Positions 34,875 through 44,462 of a stretch of DNA of 64,000 nucleotides are shown one piece after another. The notes beneath the pieces were generated by a model. It saw nothing but the letters and a program-made list of their open reading frames with translations, did no database searches and had not been told where the DNA came from. The stretch spans positions 801,501-865,500 of the forward strand of contig NZ_AP026709.1 in the NCBI RefSeq assembly GCF_027923765.1, read 5' to 3'. How positions within the stretch are numbered: the first letter of the stretch is position 1; each line of letters starts with the position of its first letter. This stretch comes from Pseudodesulfovibrio nedwellii. Lineage in GTDB: Bacteria > Desulfobacterota > Desulfovibrionia > Desulfovibrionales > Desulfovibrionaceae. A program made the translations under genes and the position numbers.

Positions 34875-35684
34875 TTAGTTAGCGTTTCCGCTACGTTGTT
34901 TATGATCAGGTGTCACACCATTTTTGCTTTCACGAATGAAAGAAACCAGACGGTCTACTTCTGCAATACCTGTAATTTCTTCCTCAACGAGGGCAAGCCC
35001 GTCATCGCGCTTCAAACCTGAACGGAAAATAGTCTTGTAGGCCCGTTTCAATCCTTTACAAGCATCACTGTCGAATCCATTCCGGCGCAAGCCAATGAGA
35101 TTTGGACCAAAAAGCATTCCACGAACGCCATGAGCCAACATAAATGGAGGAACATCAAGTTTATACCCACTGGCGCCGCCCAAAAAGGCATACTCGCCAA
35201 TACGAATAAACTGCTGCACAGCCGACAAGCCACTGATTATGACATTGCGCCCGACCTCAACATGCCCTGCCAACTGTACAGCATTGGCAAGAATCGCGTT
35301 GTCACCAACAGAACAATCGTGAGCAATATGAGAATAAGCCATAAACATGCAGTTAGAACCAATCTTTGTTTCCTCGGAACCTTGAACAGTACCGCGATGA
35401 ATTGTGACACACTCACGAATGATGTTGTTATCACCAATACGAGTATATGTTTTTTCACCTTTATAGGCGCTATGCTGCGGCTCTCCACCAATCACGGCAT
35501 GGGGATGAACGTGGTTATTCTTGCCAAGCTCAGTATTAGCCTGAATAACTGTATGCGATTCTAAAAATGTTCCATCGCCCACTTTTGCTTCCGCCCCAAT
35601 AACGACATAAGGCCCAATGTGGACGTTTTCACCGATTTCAGCAGTCTGATCAATAACGGCAGTTGAATGAATATCGGTCGACAT
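34875..35684 (-). CDS. lpxA: UDP-N-acetylglucosamine acyltransferase
   Basis: A 269-residue left-handed beta-helix acyltransferase, the first step of lipid A synthesis. Hexapeptide repeats run through the first two thirds. SHIAHDC carries His119 and His122, the latter matching the catalytic His125 of E. coli; GGEPQHSAYKGEKTYTRIG and GPNLIGLRRNGFD are LpxA signatures. The start is ATG 35684; the longer frame would run into fabZ. It is one base after the fabZ stop. Confidence 0.94.
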   Translation of the reverse strand: MSTDIHSTAVIDQTAEIGENVHIGPYVVIGAEAKVGDGTFLESHTVIQANTELGKNNHVHPHAVIGGEPQHSAYKGEKTYTRIGDNNIIRECVTIHRGTVQGSEETKIGSNCMFMAYSHIAHDCSVGDNAILANAVQLAGHVEVGRNVIISGLSAVQQFIRIGEYAFLGGASGYKLDVPPFMLAHGVRGMLFGPNLIGLRRNGFDSDACKGLKRAYKTIFRSGLKRDDGLALVEEEITGIAEVDRLVSFIRESKNGVTPDHKQRSGNAN

Positions 35685-35685
35685 C

Positions 35686-36144
35686 TTACATGACCCCTTT
35701 GTCCGCAATGGCTGCGGAGAACTCGCCCTGACACGTAACTTGTCCATCAACTTTAGCTACGCCGCGCATTTTCCAAATATTCAACTTATGTCGTTCATAG
35801 TGAACGCAAAGTTCCAACTGATCACCGGGCACCACGGGTCTGCGGAATTTCACTTTATTCAACCCTGTAAAAAGAAAGACCTTATCTCCAAGCGGTTCAT
35901 CAATGGAATTTATGACGAGTATTCCACCAGCCTGCGCAAGCGCTTCCAATTGCAACACACCAGGCATGACCGGCATATTCGGAAAGTGTCCTTGAAAATA
36001 CTCTTCGTTCATGGTGACATTCTTGATAGCTTTAAGACGGACTCCCGGCTCAAGCTCAAGAACTCTGTCTACAAGAAGAAATGGATAACGATGTGGAAGC
36101 ATCTCCATTATTTTCTGAATATCCAAAATATGTTCATTACTCAT
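35686..36144 (-). CDS. fabZ: 3-hydroxyacyl-ACP dehydratase FabZ
   Basis: A 152-residue hotdog-fold dehydratase of fatty acid synthesis. The active site is [11 protein letters not shown] (His53) and LEALAQAGG (Glu67); [13 protein letters not shown] is the N-terminal family signature. The start is ATG 36144 with GGAGATA upstream, overlapping lpxD by 8 bases. Its position between lpxD and lpxA is the classic arrangement balancing hydroxyacyl-ACP between lipid A and phospholipid. Confidence 0.94.
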   Translation of the reverse strand: MSNEHILDIQKIMEMLPHRYPFLLVDRVLELEPGVRLKAIKNVTMNEEYFQGHFPNMPVMPGVLQLEALAQAGGILVINSIDEPLGDKVFLFTGLNKVKFRRPVVPGDQLELCVHYERHKLNIWKMRGVAKVDGQVTCQGEFSAAIADKGVM

Positions 36145-37183
36145 TACTATCTCCACCTGCAGCCTGCTCTGTAAAGGACGCAAGTTTCTTTTCCAGTTTC
36201 TTCACCCGCTTAAACAAATCAGGCAGTTTGGGCATGCACACACTGGCTGCTTTAAGAAAAGTCCCCGCCTTCATGGCTGGAGTACCGGCAACTTTACTTC
36301 CCGGTTCAATGCTTCCGGCCACACCACTCTGTGCACCGACCATCACACCATCACCAATCTTTGCATTGTCAGCGACACCGACCTGTCCAGCCAACACAAC
36401 TCCGTTGCCAACAATAGTGCTCCCACCAATGCCGACCTGACCGATGACAAGACAATGCTCACCAATCTCGACATTATGTCCAATCTGCACAAGATTATCG
36501 ATCTTGGTTCCCCGTTTAATACGGGTCGTGTCCAAAGCTGCACGGTCAATTGCCGTATTGGAACCGACTTCAACATCGTTTTCAATCTCCACAGTACCAA
36601 TCTGTGGAATTTTCATGTGGCCAACCGGAGTCTGAGCATATCCGTAGCCATCTCCACCTATCACAGCACCCGGCTGCAAAATAATATTATCACCAAGGTG
36701 CAGACCGCCCATAACGACACAGTTTGGGTACAAAATACACTGTGCCCCTACATGAGTTTTTTCACCCACATAAGCACCGGCAAAAACCACAGTTCCTGGT
36801 CCAACAACCGCTCCTTCACCAATAAAGGCAAACGGGTAGACGGTTGCAGAATCATCAACGAGAGCATCAGGATGAACATAGGCCAACTCACTGATTCCAC
36901 TCAAACATCCCTGAGGACGGGCAAAGAGATTAACAACTTTTGCCAGATCCATATAGATATTATCGCTGATAAGGGCACATTGGACCTTGTCGGCATAAGG
37001 GCCGGATGTGAGAACACATCCGGCCTTCGTTGTTTCGAGTAGGTGCTGATATTTCGGATTAACAAGAAATGAAAGCTCTCCATTTCCGGCCTTATCCAGG
37101 GTATTCACCCCAGTAATATCAATGTCAGCACCAGTATATTCAAGCCCAAGCTCCGTGGCCAAGGCTGACAATTTCATGCTCAT
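36137..37183 (-). CDS. lpxD: UDP-3-O-acylglucosamine N-acyltransferase
   Basis: A 348-residue enzyme of lipid A synthesis. The N-terminal uridine-binding domain (to about 95) has [19 protein letters not shown]. The beta-helix follows (about 100-310) with [15 protein letters not shown], which contains the catalytic His, and [23 protein letters not shown]-terminal coiled segment ends the protein ([15 protein letters not shown]). It lies 3 bases after ompH. Confidence 0.94.
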   Translation of the reverse strand: MSMKLSALATELGLEYTGADIDITGVNTLDKAGNGELSFLVNPKYQHLLETTKAGCVLTSGPYADKVQCALISDNIYMDLAKVVNLFARPQGCLSGISELAYVHPDALVDDSATVYPFAFIGEGAVVGPGTVVFAGAYVGEKTHVGAQCILYPNCVVMGGLHLGDNIILQPGAVIGGDGYGYAQTPVGHMKIPQIGTVEIENDVEVGSNTAIDRAALDTTRIKRGTKIDNLVQIGHNVEIGEHCLVIGQVGIGGSTIVGNGVVLAGQVGVADNAKIGDGVMVGAQSGVAGSIEPGSKVAGTPAMKAGTFLKAASVCMPKLPDLFKRVKKLEKKLASFTEQAAGGDSNE

Positions 37184-37186
37184 GGT

Positions 37187-37702
37187 CTACTTTCCGGATT
37201 TTTTCATCTTATCGAGTTCTTTGATGATATCGGCAGAAATATCCAAACCGTCCGCAATAAACGCAAGACCGGGGGTATTTTTGTCAAAAGCAATGCTAAA
37301 CTTGTTTGCGGTGCAGAATTCCATGACAACCTTTTCCAACTTCTGAAGAACGGGCTTGCCCAGTTGATTCTGGTCGCGCTGAATGGACTTCTGATAAACC
37401 TGAAAATCTTCAGTCCAATCACGGCTTCTACGACGAATTTCAACAATCTTGTCCTGCATGGTCTTTTCGTCAAAGGCCTTGCTCTCAATCTGCACTTTCA
37501 GTTTCTCAAGAGCCTCTCTCTCCTTCTTGAGCTGCTCGCCACGAGCACCAAACTTGGCATCAAGCTTTGCCCTTACATCTTTGCCATAGAGGCAATCCTG
37601 CATGACCTTTTTGGCGTCAAAAACACCAATCTTGGTTTCGGCAAATGCTACGGCCTGGAAAAGAAAGACAAAACAAACAGCCAGCAGACACACTTTTTTC
37701 AT
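37187..37702 (-). CDS. OmpH/Skp-family periplasmic chaperone
   Basis: A 171-residue Skp-like chaperone that holds unfolded outer-membrane proteins on their way to the Bam complex. The signal peptide is cleaved after AFA (about residue 21). The mature part starts KIGVFDAKKVMQDC and has a long charged helical arm (about 50-120, with RGEQLKKEREALEKLKVQIE). Length and arrangement match Skp. It lies between bamA and lpxD. Confidence 0.88.
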   Translation of the reverse strand: MKKVCLLAVCFVFLFQAVAFAETKIGVFDAKKVMQDCLYGKDVRAKLDAKFGARGEQLKKEREALEKLKVQIESKAFDEKTMQDKIVEIRRRSRDWTEDFQVYQKSIQRDQNQLGKPVLQKLEKVVMEFCTANKFSIAFDKNTPGLAFIADGLDISADIIKELDKMKKSGK

Positions 37703-37735
37703 TGTATAACTCCTTAAATGAAAATCATCTTTAAA

Positions 37736-40453
37736 TTAGAACTGTTGTCCCATAAGCAACTCAATCTTATGACGACCGTTATCATCAAGTGGGTCCAAAG
37801 CGTAGCCGTACACAAGGCCAACAGGACCCATGGGGGAATTCCAGTTAACACCAGCGCCCACACTCTTATACAAGCCCAAGGAAGGTTTTTCGCCATACCG
37901 AGTAACGGACTCGAAAAACATTTCCTCTTCCTTCCAAGAGTTACCAGCATCAAAGAAAACTAATGCCATTATACCCAATTCTTCACTGATGGGACGCTTC
38001 AATTCAATATTGGTATAAAATGCTTTGTCACCACCAACGGTTGAACTGGAAGTCGAATCTTCTGTCGGAGAAATGTCGTAGTTGCTGTAACCACGCACAC
38101 TGTTAACACCACCCAATTCAAACCGTGGTGCTGTCGGAATCTCTTCTCCACCAAAGTTCTGGTGAATATAACCAGCCCAAAACTTCGTATGAAAGACCAC
38201 TTTTTCAAAGGCTGGCATATACCAATCGTGTGATCCTACATATTTCACATAATCATCAGTACCACCAATTGGACCACCGGCAAAAATCATCCGTAACAAA
38301 AGCTTTGTTCCAGTGGTTGGTGAAGTATAATTATCAAGGGTGTTACGGGTAACACTTGCAGAAAGAGTAGAAGCGAGATGGTATCCGGCATCGTCTTTTA
38401 CGTCATCGGAAGCATCATCTGCCACATTTTTAATATTATACTTTTCCAAACCGTAATCCCACTTGAGCGTTGTATATTCACCAAGAGGATAGAAGAAATA
38501 GACATTACCACCGAGGGCATCTTTATCGTACTGATTGTATTCCGTATCAGTATTATGAGCCTGCAGACCGAAACCAAGATCAGTGTCATTTATACGCGGA
38601 TTAATAAACTTAGCCACATATGATGTCTTAGAACCACCGATCTGCCCTTCAAAACTAGCCTGATACCCTTTACCGAAGAGGTTACTCTCACCAATGGTAC
38701 CACCGAAGAACACACCATCATACGTTGAATAACCTATACCACCACTGATCTTACCAGTAGATTTATCCTTAACCTTGACGACCAAATCCATCTCTTCAGG
38801 GTTGCCAGTTGGAACCGGTGAAATGTCGACTTTTTCGAAGAAGTCGAGGTTAGTCAGGCGTTGGTTGGATCGTTTCAACTTATCGCCACTGAACTGATCG
38901 CCATCAGCCAAGCGCATTTCACGCATGATAACGTTGTCACGGGTACGAGTATTTCCTTCAATAAGGACACGACGAATATGAACACGTTGATGTTTGGAGA
39001 TGGTATAAACGACATCAACAACTTTGCTTTCTTGGTTGTCCTGTAAATTTACACCTACATCAGCGTAAGCGTATCCGTAATTATTATAATAAACTGTCAG
39101 TGCTTCAATATCTCTTTTGAGCACAGTCCGGTCAAAATATTCATCTTCATCATGAAGCGCATCAATAGCAGTCACTTCAATAAGTTTGGAAGGATCTTCA
39201 ATGAGGTCACCTTTAAACAAGGTCTGCCCCATTTTAAAACGATCTCCTTCCCACACACGATAAATAACATCAATGCCATCATCCTTGATTTCAACATCAG
39301 GACGTCCGACTTTGGCAGTAAGGAACCCCTTACTCTGATACAACGCCATGATAGCAGCTGCATCACGCTCTAAAAGCTCTTCTTTTAAAACACCTGAATC
39401 ATCAATCCAAGAGAACATGCCACGTTCTTTAAGAGCCAGTATATCTTTGACATCATCTGGATCCATTTGTTTGGCACCATCAATGATGATGTTTTCAATA
39501 TATAACTGCGGACCTTCATCAATGACAAAAGTCAGACGGGCCACGCCCTTCCCGGCATCTTCAACCTCGTGAGTGACCTTGGCTTTGTAATACCCTTCTT
39601 TCCGGTACATTTCACGGATGACACGAATATCATCAGCTAAAACCTTAGGGTTAACAACGCCACCCTTTTTGGTGGAAAGAGCTTCAAGGATATCTTCGGA
39701 ATCAATTTTATCGGCCCCACGTACTCCAAGAGCTTGAATACGTGGCTTTTCCTTGACATCAAAAATGACTTTTTTGCCATTCTCAACAGAATCAACTTTA
39801 ACCTGAACATCATCAAAATAACCAAGATCATAAATATTTTTAAGCGCAGTATTGACTGACTTGGCTGTCAGGATATCGCCTTTCTGCATAGTAAGACGCA
39901 TCATGACGACTTCCTTGTCAAGAACCTGAGTTCCCTCGACATCAACTTCGGCCACCACGTCCTGACGAAGAAGGTCCATACGCATACGGTCCACCAAGGC
40001 ATCAACGGCGGGCAGCAGGTTGATAAGACCGTCTTTGGTCACAGAAATTTTCTTACCAGGACCTTTGGCATATGCATCGACAAGACGAGCATCCAAAGTC
40101 AGGCTCTCTCCTATTTGATTCAGAGAGCCGTAAACTGAAAATTCACCACCGGCCAACAAAGAAATCTCACGCGCTGTAGTGGGAGTAAACTGAGTATAGC
40201 CTTTTTCGCCGACAATACGAGCAACTTCAGCCTGATCAACGACATTAAAACCAGCCTCATGAAGACGGTCAGTCAAAAGCTCAGGGAGGCTGTCCTTAAG
40301 ATAGGACAAATCGTCACCGGCATTAACCTCGAAAGGTAATACGGTAACCTTAATATCCTGATTGAGACCATCAGCAGCAAAGGCCGCACCAGCGACCATC
40401 AACAAACAAGCTGCAATCGCCCCAATGGCAAGTCTGCGAAGACTAATGAGCAT
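37736..40453 (-). CDS. bamA: Outer-membrane protein assembly factor BamA with an extra N-terminal domain
   Basis: A 905-residue protein. A signal peptide (cleavage near residue 26) leads to an extra domain at about 35-163, then five POTRA domains (about 166-560) and a 16-strand barrel to the C terminus (ending IELLMGQQF with terminal Phe). The extra domain reads IKVTVLPFEVNAGDD, LPELLTDRLHEAGFNVVDQ and FSVYGSLNQIGESLTLDARLVD, like the TolB N-terminal or CsgG/FlgO-type alpha/beta fold. ATG 40453 has AGGAGA upstream and overlaps lolD by 11 bases. E. coli BamA (810 residues) lacks this domain. Confidence 0.92.
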   Translation of the reverse strand: MLISLRRLAIGAIAACLLMVAGAAFAADGLNQDIKVTVLPFEVNAGDDLSYLKDSLPELLTDRLHEAGFNVVDQAEVARIVGEKGYTQFTPTTAREISLLAGGEFSVYGSLNQIGESLTLDARLVDAYAKGPGKKISVTKDGLINLLPAVDALVDRMRMDLLRQDVVAEVDVEGTQVLDKEVVMMRLTMQKGDILTAKSVNTALKNIYDLGYFDDVQVKVDSVENGKKVIFDVKEKPRIQALGVRGADKIDSEDILEALSTKKGGVVNPKVLADDIRVIREMYRKEGYYKAKVTHEVEDAGKGVARLTFVIDEGPQLYIENIIIDGAKQMDPDDVKDILALKERGMFSWIDDSGVLKEELLERDAAAIMALYQSKGFLTAKVGRPDVEIKDDGIDVIYRVWEGDRFKMGQTLFKGDLIEDPSKLIEVTAIDALHDEDEYFDRTVLKRDIEALTVYYNNYGYAYADVGVNLQDNQESKVVDVVYTISKHQRVHIRRVLIEGNTRTRDNVIMREMRLADGDQFSGDKLKRSNQRLTNLDFFEKVDISPVPTGNPEEMDLVVKVKDKSTGKISGGIGYSTYDGVFFGGTIGESNLFGKGYQASFEGQIGGSKTSYVAKFINPRINDTDLGFGLQAHNTDTEYNQYDKDALGGNVYFFYPLGEYTTLKWDYGLEKYNIKNVADDASDDVKDDAGYHLASTLSASVTRNTLDNYTSPTTGTKLLLRMIFAGGPIGGTDDYVKYVGSHDWYMPAFEKVVFHTKFWAGYIHQNFGGEEIPTAPRFELGGVNSVRGYSNYDISPTEDSTSSSTVGGDKAFYTNIELKRPISEELGIMALVFFDAGNSWKEEEMFFESVTRYGEKPSLGLYKSVGAGVNWNSPMGPVGLVYGYALDPLDDNGRHKIELLMGQQF

Positions 40454-41126
40454 AGAGTTCTCCTGAACGCAATTCAACACGCCGATGCATCATACCTGCG
40501 AGTTCCGGATTATGTGTAACGACAACAAACGTCATGCCTAATTCATTATTAAGTGAGACCAGCAATTTACCAATCATGGCTCCAGTCTCCGCATCAAGGT
40601 TGCCCGTAGGCTCATCAGCTAGAAGCACTTTAGGACGTAGCAAAATGGCACGCGCAATGGCGGCCCGTTGCCTTTCGCCTCCCGAAAGAGTCGTCACTTT
40701 ATGTTCTAGTCTATGAGTAAGTTCAACCATATCCAAGGCTTCTCTTGCGAGCCGTATACCTTCAGAACGTCCTTTCCCTGCAATAAAAGCAGGCATGGCA
40801 ACATTCTCCAACGTTGAAAATTCAGGGAGCAAATGATGAAACTGAAAGACGAAACCAATATCTTGATTTCTTAATTCAGCCCGTTTTCTGTCTCCCAAAG
40901 TATTCAAATCCACCCCATTCAAAAATATCTGACCAGCCGTCACATGGTCCAACGTACCAAGCATGTGGAGCAATGTTGTCTTGCCCGATCCTGAAGCCCC
41001 CAGAATAGCCAAGGACTCACCTCGATCAATTGTCAGGTCAACGTTTCTCAGGACACTCACCGTTTCAGGCGGTCCTTGAAACTCCTTACTCACGGCAACC
41101 AGTCGGTATATAGCCTCTTTATTCAT
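40443..41126 (-). CDS. lolD: Lipoprotein-releasing system ATP-binding protein LolD
   Basis: A 227-residue ABC ATPase. Walker A is GASGSGKTT (43-51), then Q-loop FQFHHLLPEFSTLENV, signature LSGGERQRAAIARA and Walker B VLLADEPTGNLD. The LLPEF phrase is characteristic of LolD within the MacB/LolD group. It powers lipoprotein release from the inner membrane with the LolC/E protein just upstream (8-base overlap). The start is ATG 41126. Confidence 0.92.
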   Translation of the reverse strand: MNKEAIYRLVAVSKEFQGPPETVSVLRNVDLTIDRGESLAILGASGSGKTTLLHMLGTLDHVTAGQIFLNGVDLNTLGDRKRAELRNQDIGFVFQFHHLLPEFSTLENVAMPAFIAGKGRSEGIRLAREALDMVELTHRLEHKVTTLSGGERQRAAIARAILLRPKVLLADEPTGNLDAETGAMIGKLLVSLNNELGMTFVVVTHNPELAGMMHRRVELRSGELYAH

Positions 41127-42348
41127 AACGCAAGGCTTCACTCGGACTTAAAGCAGCAGCTCGCCGCGCCGGATAAATGGTTGCCAGAAAGCACAACAAA
41201 AATGCCGCAACACCGATTGCCACCATATCAAAAGTTTCAAGACGAACCGGCAGGTAATCAACCGGATAAACATTACTTGGCAGCTTGATAAACTGATACT
41301 TCTTCAGCAACAGGCTGAGCGGTACTCCAATAAGAAACCCAATCAAAGTTCCTGCAAGACCTATAAAGGTCCCCTGAAGCATAAATATATTTCTGATACT
41401 TTTGGCATCTGCTCCAATGGACATAAGTACTGCAATGTCCTTGGTCTTTTGTATTACCAACATTACCAACGTTGTGACAATACTGAATGAGCCGACCAGC
41501 ACTATCATGGCAAGAATGATAAACATCGCCGTTTTTTCTAGCTCTAAGGCCGCGAATAAATTCGCGTTCATCTCCTGCCAATGACGAACGTAGACTGTGA
41601 ACGTAGCTACTTTTTCCCGTAATGCGTCAGAAATAGCTTCAACATTGTAGACATCGTCTACACTAATTTCTAACCCGGAAACCACATCGCCCTTGAATCC
41701 AAGCAATTTTCTTGCCTCAGGGAGACTGACGTAGCCCAATGACGAGTCATACTCGAACATACCGGTACGAAACACACCCGCAACAATAAAGCGACGAATT
41801 CTTGGCGTAAATCCTGCCGCCCCGGAACGCCCTGATGGCGACAGCAGATTGACTTCAGACCCTTCAATCAGTCCAAGTCTTTTTGCCAATTCAGAACCGA
41901 TGATAATCCTCGGGAAATCATCGTTGTCACCAAGCCTCCGAACATCGCCACTGATCATGTCTTTGGACAGACTCAAAACGGTGTCTGAAGTTGACGGATC
42001 GATTCCGCGGAGAACAACGCCTTTGACTCCAGTTCGCGTGGACAACATGACCTCTGAATAAATGAAGGGCGTGACGCCAATGACGCCAGGCACCTTTTTC
42101 GCTTCATCGGCCAAAATGTCTGAATCCTTGATGCCCCCCCGCAGGGAGGTCACCAGAATATGGGCGTTAACGCCCAATATTTTATCACGCAAATCCGTAG
42201 AAAAACCATTCATCACACCGATGACGACAATGAGCGCGCCAACTCCAAGAGCTACACCGCACACAGCGAACAACGATATAACAGATATGAACGACTGCTT
42301 ACGCAAAGCGAACAGATATCTGAGTGCAATAAAGGCTTCAAATCGCAT
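41119..42348 (-). CDS. Lipoprotein-releasing permease LolC/LolE-type
   Basis: A 409-residue FtsX/MacB-like permease with the LolC/E topology: one N-terminal helix (about 20-45), a large periplasmic domain and three C-terminal helices. The opening FEAFIALRYLFALRKQSFISVIS is diagnostic. The start is ATG 42348; the longer frame adds a non-homologous stretch. Only one such gene precedes lolD, so the transporter is probably a homodimer (LolF type) and not LolC plus LolE. Confidence 0.9.
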   Translation of the reverse strand: MRFEAFIALRYLFALRKQSFISVISLFAVCGVALGVGALIVVIGVMNGFSTDLRDKILGVNAHILVTSLRGGIKDSDILADEAKKVPGVIGVTPFIYSEVMLSTRTGVKGVVLRGIDPSTSDTVLSLSKDMISGDVRRLGDNDDFPRIIIGSELAKRLGLIEGSEVNLLSPSGRSGAAGFTPRIRRFIVAGVFRTGMFEYDSSLGYVSLPEARKLLGFKGDVVSGLEISVDDVYNVEAISDALREKVATFTVYVRHWQEMNANLFAALELEKTAMFIILAMIVLVGSFSIVTTLVMLVIQKTKDIAVLMSIGADAKSIRNIFMLQGTFIGLAGTLIGFLIGVPLSLLLKKYQFIKLPSNVYPVDYLPVRLETFDMVAIGVAAFLLCFLATIYPARRAAALSPSEALRYE

Positions 42349-42373
42349 ATAATTTACTCGCGGGCCCAAAGCC

Positions 42374-43957
42374 CTACCCGGCCTCCGGCCTGAGCAACGG
42401 GAACAGAATGACTTCACGAATGGAGGCACTGTCCGTCAAAAGCATTACCAGACGATCGATGCCAATTCCTTGACCGGCTGCCGGCGGCATACCGTATTCA
42501 AGGGCTCTAACATAATCTTCATCCATAAAATGCGCTTCTTCGTCTCCAGCTTCCTTTTCCTCGACCTGAATCTCGAATCGACCACGTTGATCGACTGGAT
42601 CGTTCAACTCAGAAAATGCATTAGCCAGTTCTCGACCAGTCATGAACAATTCAAAACGGTCCGTAATATCAGGATTATCTTCATTGCGCCTGGAAAGAGG
42701 CGAAATATCTGTAGGATAATGATAAATGAAATGAGGTTGTACGAGTTTCGGTTCTACAAGCATGTCAAAAAGCTTAGCCTGAAGCTTGCCGAGTTTTTCG
42801 TCTTCAACGACCTTCTCGCCCTTTTCTTTCACCAAATCACGACACTTTTCATAATCGGTGTAGACATCAGGAGACACTCCACCAATCTTTTCCAAAGATT
42901 CGTGAAACGGCATACGGGTCCAAGCGCCGATGGACAGATCAATCTGCTCTCCCTGATATGGAACAACAGTGGAACCGGTAACCTTCTTCGCGAGGCGCGA
43001 AAACATCTCTTCGGTCAAATCCATAAGGTTTTCAAAATTAGCATAGGCCCAGTAGAATTCAAGCATAGTGAACTCAGGATTATGCTGGGTGGAAGTGCCC
43101 TCGTTACGGAAATTGCGGTTAATTTCGTATACCCGCTCAAATCCACCCACCAAAAGGCGCTTGAGATACAATTCCGGCGCGATACGCATATACAACTTCA
43201 TATCGAGCGCATTGTGATGAGTCTCGAAAGGCTTGGCAGTAGCACCGCCGGGAATAGCCTGCAGCATGGGGGTTTCAACTTCCATGAACCCCTTCTCATC
43301 AAGAATGTCTCGCAACTCACGAACAATAGTGGTCCGCGCCTTGAAGATTTCCATAGTTCTCGGCGTAACAATGAGGTCCACGTACCGCTGACGGTATCGC
43401 GTCTCTACATCCTTAAGGCCATGATATTTCTCCGGCAGAGGTCGCATGGACTTGGTGATCAGCTTGAAAGCCTTGGTTTTGACAGTCAATTCACCGGTCT
43501 TAGTCCTGAACACCCCTCCAGTCACACCAACAATGTCGCCGATGTCTGTTTTTTTGAAACGCTGATACTCTTCGGTACCGAGTTCGTCTCGAGCAGCGTA
43601 GACCTGAATCTTGGCACTGCGGTCTTTAAGGTTAAAGAAAGTAACCTTACCGAAAGAACGGTAGGAAACAACGCGTCCTGCAATAGCGAATGTCTGTTCA
43701 CTAGCCCCGAGGGTTTCATCATCGGCTTCGGATAATTGATCCAGAATGGACTTCACTTCCGTGTCGCGTTTGAAATCATTAGGGTATAGGTGAACATTAT
43801 CGTCCATAAGACCACACGCCTTTTCAACGCGAGTCTTAATAACAGAATTCAACTCATCCTTGGCCTGAAGGGCCTCGAGCATCGGCATAAACCGAGCCGC
43901 GTACTGCGACTTGGTTGCGAGCTTGATTTTCTTATTCTTTTTCTTATTTTGTCCCAA
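42374..43957 (-). CDS. lysS: Lysyl-tRNA synthetase (class II)
   Basis: A 527-residue class II synthetase. The OB-fold anticodon-binding domain is about 90-200 (VSYRSFGKVTFFNLKDRSAKIQVY). Motif 1 is around FLDEKGFMEVETPML, motif 2 FRNEGTSTQHNPEFTMLEFYWAY and motif 3 GQGIGIDRLVMLLTDSASIREVILFPLLRP. The start is TTG 43957 with AGGGA 8 bases upstream; an ATG 23 codons in has no ribosome site. The basic N-terminal KKKNKKIK may bind tRNA. It heads the lol-bam-lpx run, and two tRNA-Lys genes lie 10 kb away. Confidence 0.93.
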   Translation of the reverse strand: MGQNKKKNKKIKLATKSQYAARFMPMLEALQAKDELNSVIKTRVEKACGLMDDNVHLYPNDFKRDTEVKSILDQLSEADDETLGASEQTFAIAGRVVSYRSFGKVTFFNLKDRSAKIQVYAARDELGTEEYQRFKKTDIGDIVGVTGGVFRTKTGELTVKTKAFKLITKSMRPLPEKYHGLKDVETRYRQRYVDLIVTPRTMEIFKARTTIVRELRDILDEKGFMEVETPMLQAIPGGATAKPFETHHNALDMKLYMRIAPELYLKRLLVGGFERVYEINRNFRNEGTSTQHNPEFTMLEFYWAYANFENLMDLTEEMFSRLAKKVTGSTVVPYQGEQIDLSIGAWTRMPFHESLEKIGGVSPDVYTDYEKCRDLVKEKGEKVVEDEKLGKLQAKLFDMLVEPKLVQPHFIYHYPTDISPLSRRNEDNPDITDRFELFMTGRELANAFSELNDPVDQRGRFEIQVEEKEAGDEEAHFMDEDYVRALEYGMPPAAGQGIGIDRLVMLLTDSASIREVILFPLLRPEAG

Positions 43958-44009
43958 AGTATTTTTCCCTGTCTCTTATAAAGTCTAGAAAAAAACAAGA
44001 GACGTTGAT

Positions 44010-44038
44010 TCCGTAAGCCAAATAACACTTCCCGTCAA
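44010..44038 (-). promoter_or_regulatory. Candidate promoter of the lysS-envelope run
   Basis: On the minus strand TTGACG (44038-44033) and TACGGA (44015-44010) are 17 bases apart, about 55 bases before the lysS start. Confidence 0.4.
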
Positions 44039-44105
44039 GAAAATGGGCCTTTTAACACCCGGTGAATTCTTTTTAAACTTTTCTTAAAAAAAATGTTTTT
44101 TTTGC

Positions 44106-44134
44106 TTGACCGCCACATGAGATTTATTTAGACC
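44106..44134 (+). promoter_or_regulatory. Promoter of tRNA-Asn copy 1
   Basis: TTGACC (44106-44111), 17-base spacer, TAGACC (44129-44134). The stretch TTTATTTAGA is shared with the promoter of copy 2. Confidence 0.6.
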
Positions 44135-44160
44135 CTCATTCGCTTCACACGAACAAATGT

Positions 44161-44236
44161 TCCCCAGTAGCTCAGTTGGCAGAGCGGGTGACTGTTAATC
44201 ACTAGGTCCGCGGTTCAAGTCCGTGCTGGGGAGCCA
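44161..44236 (+). tRNA. tRNA-Asn (anticodon GTT), copy 1
   Basis: A 76-base cloverleaf with CCA encoded. The acceptor stem TCCCCAG pairs with CTGGGGA, discriminator G, and anticodon GTT at 44194-44196 in loop CTGTTAA. The T-arm carries GGTTCAAGTCC. It is identical to the second copy 216 bases downstream. Confidence 0.97.
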
Positions 44237-44248
44237 CTGAAATTACAA

Positions 44249-44278
44249 GGGTTGTATCGAAAGATACAGCCCTTTTTC
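44249..44278 (+). terminator. Terminator of tRNA-Asn copy 1
   Basis: 10-bp stem 44249-44258 with 44263-44272 (loop GAAA, GT pairs tolerated) followed by TTTTTCTTTT. Confidence 0.85.
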
Positions 44279-44323
44279 TTTTAGGGAGTTGATACATTGT
44301 TTCGTTTTAATTGAGTTTTTCTC

Positions 44324-44352
44324 TTGACGACTGCCAGCGTTTTATTTAGATA
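44324..44352 (+). promoter_or_regulatory. Promoter of tRNA-Asn copy 2
   Basis: TTGACG (44324-44329), 17-base spacer, TAGATA (44347-44352). Confidence 0.65.
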
Positions 44353-44376
44353 AATAATCGCTTCGGCAATAAATGT

Positions 44377-44452
44377 TCCCCAGTAGCTCAGTTGGCAGAG
44401 CGGGTGACTGTTAATCACTAGGTCCGCGGTTCAAGTCCGTGCTGGGGAGCCA
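44377..44452 (+). tRNA. tRNA-Asn (anticodon GTT), copy 2
   Basis: 76 bases, identical to copy 1, with anticodon GTT at 44410-44412 and CCA encoded. It has its own promoter and terminator, so the whole transcription unit is duplicated and not just the tRNA. Confidence 0.97.
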
Positions 44453-44462
44453 AGCAAATACA

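Noticed and set aside
42470-43735. 421-codon plus-strand frame opposite lysS
   Set aside because: Antisense shadow. The lysS motifs 1-3 on the minus strand are unambiguous.
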